NCBI GenBank assembly: GCA_009767595.1
Contig: VSDK01010461.1
Location: 899,866-963,865 of the forward strand
Direction of reading: 5' to 3'
Source of the DNA: Symbiodinium kawagutii
Lineage: Eukaryota; Sar; Dinophyceae; Suessiales; Symbiodiniaceae
Length of the DNA: 64,000 nt
A program made the translations under genes and the position numbers. Numbering within the stretch: the stretch's first letter is position 1; every line of letters starts with the position of its first letter. Below, piece after piece: positions 55,655 to 64,000 of this stretch. A model generated the notes under the pieces. It was not told the DNA's origin. It searched no databases and saw only the letters and a list, made by a program, of their open reading frames with translations.

Positions 55655-58600
55655 CTACTGATCCCATGAGAATTTGCCCTCCAGCCTGATCTGAGGGTCC
55701 TGCGGGGCCTTGCCAGTCATATAGCGCAAATGCGCTTCCTGTACTTCGTCTTCCAGGAAGCCCTCGGAAAACCACCAACATGGTGATCCATCTACTCGAG
55801 CATCACATGCAAAAGCGGAGTAGCAACTTTGGAGAAACAGCCACATGGCTATGGGTCAATATTAACCAACCAGTAATGGGGATAGTGACCAACCAAAAAT
55901 AAGGAAAATAATGGTTAATGATAGGGGAACCAGGGGTACAGGGTTTTGACTCACTGCCACATGCAGCATATGCACTTCTTGTGGCGATCAACGACGATGT
56001 GGACCATCCAAAAGGATCTAATTATTGGTAACCATCCTTAATAAGCCATGTTTGATCATGAGTTTTGAACGAGAAACCACGGCCGGCTTCTGCCCACCTT
56101 GGCGAGCAAAAACTCCTTTTGCTCTTTCCAATCACCTCAGTCAGGGTTGAAAATGATGATATGCAAAAAATTAATGTGATCATTGCTCACTGCTCCATTT
56201 TCACATGAGGTATGGTTGCTTGATATTGGCCAGTCATGCTCGGGCATACACCAAAACTATCCATGTGACCATTGAGCAGCGGCTGCACGAGAAGAGTCAA
56301 GCAAAGTCAGCATGGTTTATCACTGGGTTGGTTCATGTGAAAGCCTACAGGAAAACCATAGGTTTAATCAACCAGCAAACAGGGGTTTCCTGCAGGCTTT
56401 CCCATCAACCACTTCGATCATTTCTGGGATAATGGCTTGTGACAGTTTTGTTGCAATTTCCATACTTAACGGCAGAAACAGATAGATTGCCCCGGCTGGT
56501 TTTTCTGCAATCCAGCTTGCAGTCATATTTTCTGCTGACATGAGCTACCGGCAGTCTTTCCTGTTCTGGCCCATCAACATTTGACTTTCCATGGTGGGAT
56601 CGTGCACAGCATAAGACATAAGTAAGGCATATTCCCCACCAACCAGCATTTAAAGAGGCGAAACTGACAAAAATCTGCCCAAAGACTGCCCAAGTGCTTA
56701 AGCGCATGTCCCTGGCAACATGAAAAATGCCACGTGTTGCCCAGCCCTCCCCGCACCCCGAAACCGCTGCGCCCCGCACTTCTCTTCGCCGTCGGATGGA
56801 CCAGGAAGCTGGCTGCCAGGTCCACCTGAGAGTGCCGCCGCATGCTGATCACCAACGATCAATGCTCGCGCGAACGAAGGCAGATCATGCATAAACGACT
56901 AGAAGGAGCCACGAGCCACTCAAGTTAGCGCAAAAAACATTGGTATAGTTGTTAAATGTTGTTATTGGCTTATGTTTCATGATCATTGTAGCTTCTAACT
57001 AGATAACGAATTACGATGCCGATGAAAGCAACATTGACCAAAATATCAAAGAGAAAGATGCATCAATATCAAACAAAATATCTCGAATCAACCATCATGG
57101 TAGGATATGATGGTATAAATATTGCAAATGGTGCCATCCTAGTGTATATTGTAGGACTAAAGAGGATTCCAGATATGCATACACATATTAGCACATACGC
57201 ATGTGGAGTCACACACACAGATGTAGGCCTATATATTTAGGTGCACGAATCTAAACAATTGCATCTATATATAGATACCACCTTGATCAGCGAGCATCGG
57301 CAGGAAGGGACGACAAAAGCTTGCACAGAAATGGATAGAAATGGTTGGAAGATGATGGCAGATTGTTGGAAATCTTAAGTGGCACTGAAACACTGCAACT
57401 TGCACTGCGAAGTTGGTAATCTCTCGGCTGGCCATTTACATCATTTACCCAGCTCGCAGTAGCTGATGCCTGGCGGTCAAAAGAGCGGCTGGTTGCGCTT
57501 CTTAACCAATGATGACAGATGCACCATCTTGGCGAAACCAAGCACCAACCATGCAAACTTCCACACGCAGAAGGCTTTCACCTGCGCCCATGAGCTTGGC
57601 ACCCGCAAGTTCCGATCACCGGTTCTCGGCAAGGACGGGGCCTCGTCAGCAGAAATCGCAGCTGGAACGGTACATGGCACGACCCATGGCACGACCCATG
57701 GCACGACAGCCCAGCAGCTCGGCCTTGGCCATTCAGAGCTACCCAGCTGCAACGTGAGCATGGCGAGTTGCGGGTGCGAGTTCTCGTTGCACCGGTGGAA
57801 ACTGCAGGCTGTGGAAAGTTGTGATCTCAGTTGGGTGGCGTGATCAACATCAGCGCGGCAAAGGGCGATGTCGAGTCATTGATGGTTGATGGTCTATGAA
57901 GACATTGGCCTACTGCATTGTGTTCTGAACACATGGTTGAAAAGTAACTGGGTGTGACACCTCCAGGCTCGGCATGATTGGCCCACCTGTTCAAGCATGG
58001 AACCCTCAAGCGGTGACGCCAAGTTGATGCTGTGAAAGGCTCCAGCTTTGATTCGAATCTACCGACACATCTGCCAGCTACTCACGTAGCTTGATCAAAG
58101 CTGCGAAAGATATCCGATTCACATTCTCCGGTTGTGCAGCCTCGCTCTGATTTTGTGAAGCTGCAGAGGCACAAAGACGCCGACTGAGCATTGAATGGAT
58201 CGATTTTACCATGACAGAGGTAGAACCACCCATCAGCAGAATGTCGATGCGTATGCGCGTGGGTGAGGTGAGTTCGGCCCATAATCCCATGCAGAAATTG
58301 AAACGGATAGCCAGGTTGAACATGATATCTGCACGTCTACATCTTGCATGTGGGGATGAAGGTTCTGAAGCCAAAGTCATGTTGGCCACGGCCACTTCTT
58401 GTTGATCAGTTGGTCTTTCTAATTCTGGGCTGCCAGTGGCACTGGTGGTGTAGCTTTGGTCACCTCTCAGGGCGAAGTTATCACCACCTTACTGAAGGTT
58501 ACACGGACCTTCTCCTGGCAACAGCTTTCCATCAACAACCATTCGCTGAAGTGCTGAGCTGCAGATCATTGGCCATAGTTGGTGATCATAAGCCAGTAGA

Positions 58601-61390
58601 TACCACTAACCACAGGTACACCCAGGCAGAACCAGCCAAAATCAGCTTATTACTGGCTGACCAACAGTATAACTTAACTACAAACACTACAGTCGCTCAT
58701 CACCCATCGCAGAACCAGCGATTTTCAGTTCTAAAATGCTCTAAGATGCTATCAGCGGTCGCATGACGCCCATCACATCCTATCAGCCACGCATTCTCCG
58801 GCCGCTCCAGCTCTATAGGGCGCCATTTTCTTAGCGCCGGGACCGTCGCTACTCATCACCTCATTGGTTCCCGCGACGGTGGCAGCGCTGAATTGTACAG
58901 CGGGGCGAGCGATTTCACAAGCAAATGCTGGTTCACTGTAGTGGTTGATGGGATGGTGTCATATTCTTCCTTTTGCTTCGCTGGGGCTCGCTGTTGTTGG
59001 TTGGTTCACCTACGGCTGTGCCCTTGTATTGTGTTCCTACTGGCTGTCTGTTCCTGGCTGTACTGGCAGGTATCCAGTGGTGGCTGGGGGAATGATGGTG
59101 GTGATGAGTGCAAAATCCAAGCGCTGACCCGCTGCCGGCAAAGCCCGCAACAGCCTCCAGGGTCGCAGTCGCACTGAGCTGATTTCATTGGCGCTATCGG
59201 CATGTAGTTTGGCTATGTTTGGCTAGGCTTGTTCACTGCATCCCCGGTGCTTACCTTCATTCCAAGAACTTTCCAATCCAATCACTCTGATTGTGGCAGT
59301 CGCAAGGCCGAATCTCTCCAACTGACTTGACGTGTTGGCCTTGAATTTCTTCGCTCTTAGATAAATTTGCTCCTCGGTGCGTGTGCCAAGGCCTATACGA
59401 ACAGATTGGGGGCACCACCATCTACGGATACACCCATGCTTGAAAAGCTCAGCTGGCCCGCTCCTATGATTGCAACTTGCGCCGGCAAAACCGCGGAGGA
59501 GGCCCTTCTTGCGCAGCAGCAACATGGATTCACCAGGGTTTAACAAGCTGGTGAAGCACCACAATGGCGAATCCATATTTCAAAAATGTCATATTCATCC
59601 ACCGTTTTCTATGGTGAACCGCATCTATGTAATTACGATCATTCATACTTAGAGTGGTGGGTGGTTGGTAAAAAGCTGGAGCCAGAATCTGCCACTATCT
59701 AAACGAATAGTTCTCCGGTTAGATGGGAACAAGCACCAAAAGCAAAACACCACCAGTGCTGCGTTCGTACTTCTGGGCCTCCAGGGGCACCGGCTGGGAA
59801 ACCTAAACTACATACCCCCGCGACCATCCCCCGATGCAGATCCAGTTTTGGATCTCCGGGGCTCGCGAAGACTGCACCTAGCACTGCCGCGCGGTTGAGC
59901 TCGTTGGTGGGGTTGGATGACCCTGTGGTGGCAACATCCCAGACCATCCCGGAAAGATCCCTGAGGTTGGAACCAACTACGCCCAGATTTGTTGGGTGGA
60001 TTGTGCGGAAAGGACGTGGAAGGGGTTAGACTAGCAATTTCTAACTATCACCAGCAAGGGGTTTACGTAGGTGAATTCAGGGGTTCACCAGAATCTGGTA
60101 GAATGTCTGGTTCGGAGCACATATGACATAGGAGCACCGTGTCTCACAATACCCCACCGGTAGAAAAAGAAACATTAGGAGTACCGCGAATGAGTCCATC
60201 AATACCACGAAATGAAAAACAGAAGTGAGCAATTGAAAGCCACCCCCCAAACCTCCCACCCAAAATGTAAAACATCAATTTGTAAGAACTTCATGAACAC
60301 GCTGGGGTCCCAGCATATGGTGAAACGCGGACCCTCTCAACGACGTCCAGCATTGGGTTCCTCAGCTTTCACAACATGTCTCGCACTGGCCATCACTGGT
60401 CCGAGTTGGCCACTAATGCAAACATGCACATGGATTGGCGCTTCCGGAAAGTGGGGCTGTACATTTACTAGTCAACAAGTAACTATGGAACATGAACCGA
60501 TGCCCCTCTCACCAACGAAGCTGCGAATCAAAAGCCTTTACTTGAAACATCTTGAAACACCTAGAAAATTACTTGCAAGAAATCATCAAGAAGAAAACAA
60601 AACGAAAGCCTAGCACATTTGCCTGCTCTGTGTCATTGCGCTTGCTAGTTGTTACTGTATACTGTGAACCATTGTTGTCGATGTTGTTCTGGTCGGTGTT
60701 GTCGCTGCTGGCTGCGGTGAGGGTTTTGCTTCCATTTTCTCATCTTATTGTTGTTTGGCGACAATCTGCGCCTGTCTTGTCCTAATCATGCTGCCTAATA
60801 TCTAATCATGTCGCTAACATTGGACTGGGTCCCAGCACAATTTCAAGAGTGGATCATGAGCCCCCTAGAGGATTGGCCGACCAAAAAAACAGGAGTCAAT
60901 ACAGTTGTGGGGCAAAACACTGTAACATTTTTCTTTTTTTTTTGCTAGGGCGTCCGTAACATTTTTCTTGAACCAACAAATGAACAAAATACCATAGGAC
61001 ACCCTTGGTGAAAATGTTCAGCTACTCTAAGGCCAAAACCCTGCCAGATTGGCAAAATGACATTCGACCCATCAAAATGGTGATGCGCGGTGATGTCACA
61101 AAAACAGATTGGATATTCATCTGCCACAGCATCTCCCCATTTTGGGAGGCGGGTGCATGGTGGTAACTATCCACAGCCAGGCCCAGAGAAAGCACAGTGC
61201 TGCGCTCACTTTATCCATCTCCATGGCCCCGCCCGAGGCGCAAACGCATCTTCGAATGGACTCCATGATTTCATGGCGGTAATTCTCCTGGGCTCGTCGC
61301 TCGCTTGGGGTCGAGCGTCGATCTCTTCGCAGCCGATCCGAAACGGGCGTCAGGGTTGAAATGATCTCGGTATTGTGAACCGACGGACAT
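55655..61390 (-). CDS. Exons of one or more unrecognised genes ending at 55655
   Basis: The terminal exon 55655 to about 55810 reads SEGFLEDEVQEAHLRYMTGK and ends FSWDQ, stop. Upstream candidates: about 56735-56890 (GC-rich, frame uncertain), about 57515-57690 (VKAFCVWKFAWLVLGFAKMV, donor GTTAAG), about 58214-58345 (MFNLAIRFNFCMGLWAELTS, donor ATG|GTAAAA), 59255 to about 59560 (GTRTEEQIYLRAKKFKANTS, donor GAAG|GTAAGC) and 61210 to about 61385 (EIISTLTPVSDRLRRDRRST, donor AAA|GTGAGC). Each has coding-like composition and a plausible GT donor. I do not recognise a domain, and the grouping into one gene is a guess; 57 and 59 kb could belong to different genes. Confidence 0.33.
55843..55965. repeat. 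Dispersed repeat, third copy
   Basis: GGCTATGGGTCAATATTAACC, AATAATGGTTAATGATAGGG, GAACCAGGGGTACAGGG and TTTTGACTCAC, in the order seen at 23815 and 27165. Confidence 0.65.
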
Positions 61391-61401
61391 CTACCGCCCA
61401 A

Positions 61402-61424
61402 GTCTCTCTCTCTCTCTCCATCGC
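61402..61424. repeat. CT repeat ending CCATCGC
   Basis: Third occurrence of the (CT)n-CCATCGC junction, just 5' (in minus-strand sense) of a probable exon. Confidence 0.7.
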
Positions 61425-61449
61425 GTTCAGGTATCCACCACCCAAGTAC

Positions 61450-62590
61450 GTATGGCAATTGGGTTGCATGTTGTTCAAAAAACCCACAAGTTGTCTTTAG
61501 TTATTGGCTAGTAGTCACCCTCTGTTTTCAACACCAAAAAGAGAGAAAAATTGCTAGTGATTATTATAAAGCCCAGTACCAGACCTACAGCCTAGAAATT
61601 AAGCTATAGTTTTCTATAGGTGATCACTATAGGTTGTACATTGTAGGGGATAAGGATGGATAAGGCTACTATATAGGGTTGATAAATATATAGACTGTAG
61701 ATTACTACAGGGTTGATTGCTGTAGGTTATAGGTTGCTATTGGGTCGATAACCTAGTGCCAACCCTATCTCCTATAGGTGATCACCACATAGTTCAGCTT
61801 CTGGGTGAGGCGGACCGAGGCCGACACCAAGCGACGCTTCTGAAAGCGTCGGGTCAAAGATCGGCATCCGGCAGCCTCGTTCGCGACCAGCAGCGGAGTG
61901 CCGGATGAACAGCAGCGGCATAGCACGGGATGAATCATGATGGTAGATCCATATTAATAAACCACCGGTGGTTTACCCACAAATAGCGTGGGACGTATCC
62001 GAAATATAGGAATGCAGTTATTACTATGGATCTATCATTAACCACCACTGCCTCATTTGTCTGGGGAATTCTGGCGAGAATCATTGATCACCCGAGATTT
62101 GTTGCGGAGTGTTGGCCACCAAGCATCACGAACGAGTCATGGAAGGATTATTTTTCTTGGTTGAAGTTTGGCCTTTTCTTGGTTGAAGTTGCAACCCTTC
62201 TTTGGTGAAAAATCTCTGCGCCCTTGGCAGCACACAACGACCCATGCAACGGTCATGCCTCCATGCCACAGGGGTCCAGGCGGCCGGTCCTGAGCAGCTG
62301 AAACAACCTGTGTGCCCCACTGTAGGTCTCACAAAATGTGGTGTGCATATATGGCTATGGATCAATATTAATCAACCAATAATGGTGGTTGATAACCAAC
62401 ATACTATATAGGGAAACTAATGGTGCATGACATATACGGATCAAACATCAGCAAGTCATCCGTATAGCGGGCATTTGCTTGCATAATTCTGGGCATGGAT
62501 ATGTCTGCAAACATAACTGTCCAACTAATATACTAGTACCTGTCCAACTCCAGGATGTCGGTCTTGAAAAAAATCCTAGTGCACGGGAGA
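61450..62590. other. Spacer with TATAGG words
   Basis: 61560-61800 contains recurring CTATAGG/TATAGGT words. 62340-62432 carries a partial copy of the dispersed repeat (GGCTATGGATCAATATTAA). No gene is supported. Confidence 0.5.
62340..62432. repeat. Dispersed repeat, partial fourth copy
   Basis: GGCTATGGATCAATATTAATC, GGTTGATAACCAACATAC and AGGGAAACTAATGGT match the first two thirds of the family; the GGGAACCAGGGG end is missing. Confidence 0.5.
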
Positions 62591-62591
62591 C

Positions 62592-63650
62592 TTAGCTTTG
62601 GGGGGCGTCTGGCTTAACCCGATACATTTTATCCAAGTCGACGCTCCCCATATGAGCCATGGCCTGGGTTGGCTCTTGCTTGTGCACTGCCATGCCTTGC
62701 ACTGCCCAATCCACCCAGCTTTCACTGCAGGCAGATACTGTTAGGCCAAGCTTGCTAGTGCATGATGCCGTGTACCCTCGCTCAGCACTGCTCGCAATAG
62801 CCACCATCAACCACCACGAATTAACCACCACTATATAACCATCACCAACCATCACCAACCATCACCAACCACCACTAACCATCACTAACCATCACTATGA
62901 CATACTATGACCATCAACCATCACCAACCATCACTGGTCTCACCATGGTCCTGGTCTCACCATCGGCTGTTGCCTCCCATGTGGCTCTTGCCTCTGCTCA
63001 ATGGGAGGGATGTAGCTCACATTCAGCGCCTCCACCGGTGATCCCGCTGCGGAAATCAGTTGAAAACGCTTGCTTCAACCCCCAGGGTTCATCAGTTGAA
63101 TCATTACTTTGTTGGTGATGATGGTCAAATCCTTGGGTCAAATCCTTGGGTCAAATCCTTGGGTCAAATCCTTGGGTCAAATCAATGGCTAAATCATGGT
63201 TAAACTGATAGTCAATTGGCGATTTTTGATGGCTTAATGGTGTTGGGATCCAAAGGTCTGAGGTGGCACATGGGGAACAGCTGCGTCTCAGGGATTTCAC
63301 ATGACACAAGTCCAACTGCCACGAGGTTTTTGTGTGGATGGAAAATTTCGATCTACTTCTATCCAGCGCCATCAATGCAGCAACGCCACATGCATGCCTT
63401 ACATCTGATATTATCAACAAGGCGCCCACGAAGAAGTAACAATGAATGGGACCGAACACAAACTAAGAACCACTGTTCATCATGATTGGCCATGTTTGCC
63501 CGTCGTTTTCCGTAATGCCAAAAGTTCCTTACCAATGTAATGCTGACTTTGTTTGTGCTAGGGGCCAAATTACGCCCAGTCCAGGCTGGAAACATCTTGC
63601 TAGCATCCCTCATGTGCCGTATGACTTCAAGCTGGTCGATTCGAATGATG
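62592..63650 (-). CDS. 3' exons of an unrecognised gene at the right edge
   Basis: 62592 to about 62728 is a terminal exon (ESWVDWAVQGMAVHKQEPTQ, then AHMGSVDLDKMYRVKPDAPQ, TAA), with acceptor TGCAG|T. About 63533-63650 (IDQLEVIRHMRDASKMFPAW, then RNLAPSTNKVSITL) has a canonical donor TTG|GTAAGG. Both look coding, but between them lie degenerate repeats, so the join is inferred. No domain is recognised. The 5' part is probably beyond the right edge. Confidence 0.35.
63120..63182. repeat. 14-bp GTCAAATCCTTGGG tandem repeat
   Basis: Four consecutive near-perfect copies plus a degenerate fifth, inside the presumed intron of the last gene. Confidence 0.9.
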
Positions 63651-64000
63651 AAATTACATAGATGGCAAGTAAAATGTCAATCAAAGGGCCAATAGTTTGG
63701 TAGATGATGAATTAATATGAAGTATATCGGCAATTAGATGGTTGAAAGCTGGTTAGGTATATAGATGGTTCATCATCCCAGCATGAAAACTTGATGAACC
63801 AGCACCAATATTCCCACATGTTCGTCATCGCCTTCCCAGGCATTTCTTATATTGCACCTCAATGGCTCTCAGTGGCACTAGATACCCCTGAACCAAAACA
63901 TTACTCCATTAAGTCAATTGCTGTTTCTTGACTGTGAACCCCATGAAATTCCATTACATATTCCAACTGACCCATACACGTTTTCCAGAAGATATTCCAG

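Overview
The window reads as nuclear DNA of a dinoflagellate, most likely a photosynthetic suessioid or Symbiodiniaceae-type species. That placement is inferred from gene style, not from a marker gene. Every gene I can support is split into short exons. Introns end in AG followed by G and start with GT, or noticeably often with GC or GA. Introns and spacers are filled with degenerate TGATGGTTGG-like and GAATGGTTAATG-like repeats. Several genes look like members of large families restricted to dinoflagellates. Every supported gene lies on the minus strand, as expected for dinoflagellate unidirectional gene clusters. I saw no rRNA, tRNA, CRISPR array or bacterial operon.

Layout, left to right (genes read right to left). 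1-4964: a retroelement of DIRS type, cut by the left edge, with reverse transcriptase-RNase H, a tyrosine recombinase in an overlapping frame, a basic gag-like ORF, an unknown ORF and a two-helix membrane ORF. 4965-12800: mostly low-complexity spacer with one weak ORF. 12844-14935: exons of an unrecognised, partly coiled-coil gene. 14971-24938: a membrane H+-translocating pyrophosphatase gene in 12 exons. It is complete end to end, but carries two frameshifts and a Glu-to-Val change in its signature motif, so it may be a decayed copy or may contain assembly errors. 25000-29600: scattered exon-like pieces, one dispersed repeat and a MITE-like end. 30154-32898: a transposase-like gene of a dinoflagellate family with upstream Cys-rich exons. 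33178-38508: an unrecognised multi-exon gene with eleven 108-bp tandem repeats coding a Thr/Pro/Ala-rich region.

40652-49358 appears to be one long gene. Its 3' half codes a divergent cytosine-C5-methyltransferase-like module (FAGK, VCSSW and IENP motifs). Its 5' half codes acidic and Lys-rich segments and contains an array of nine nearly identical 89-bp units, each reading as a 36-nt exon plus a 53-nt GC-AG intron. 50923-52199: a second gene in which a short exon together with its GC-AG intron has been tandemly duplicated five times, again keeping frame. 54711-63650: terminal and internal exons of about three unrecognised genes, a MITE, and satellite-like repeats.

The most unusual signal is the exon-plus-intron tandem amplification seen independently at 47.3-48.1 kb and 51.3-52.2 kb. 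Next are the methyltransferase-like gene and the DIRS-like element with its extra membrane-protein ORF. All functional calls rest on motifs read by eye; exon joins were checked by codon phase, not by transcripts.
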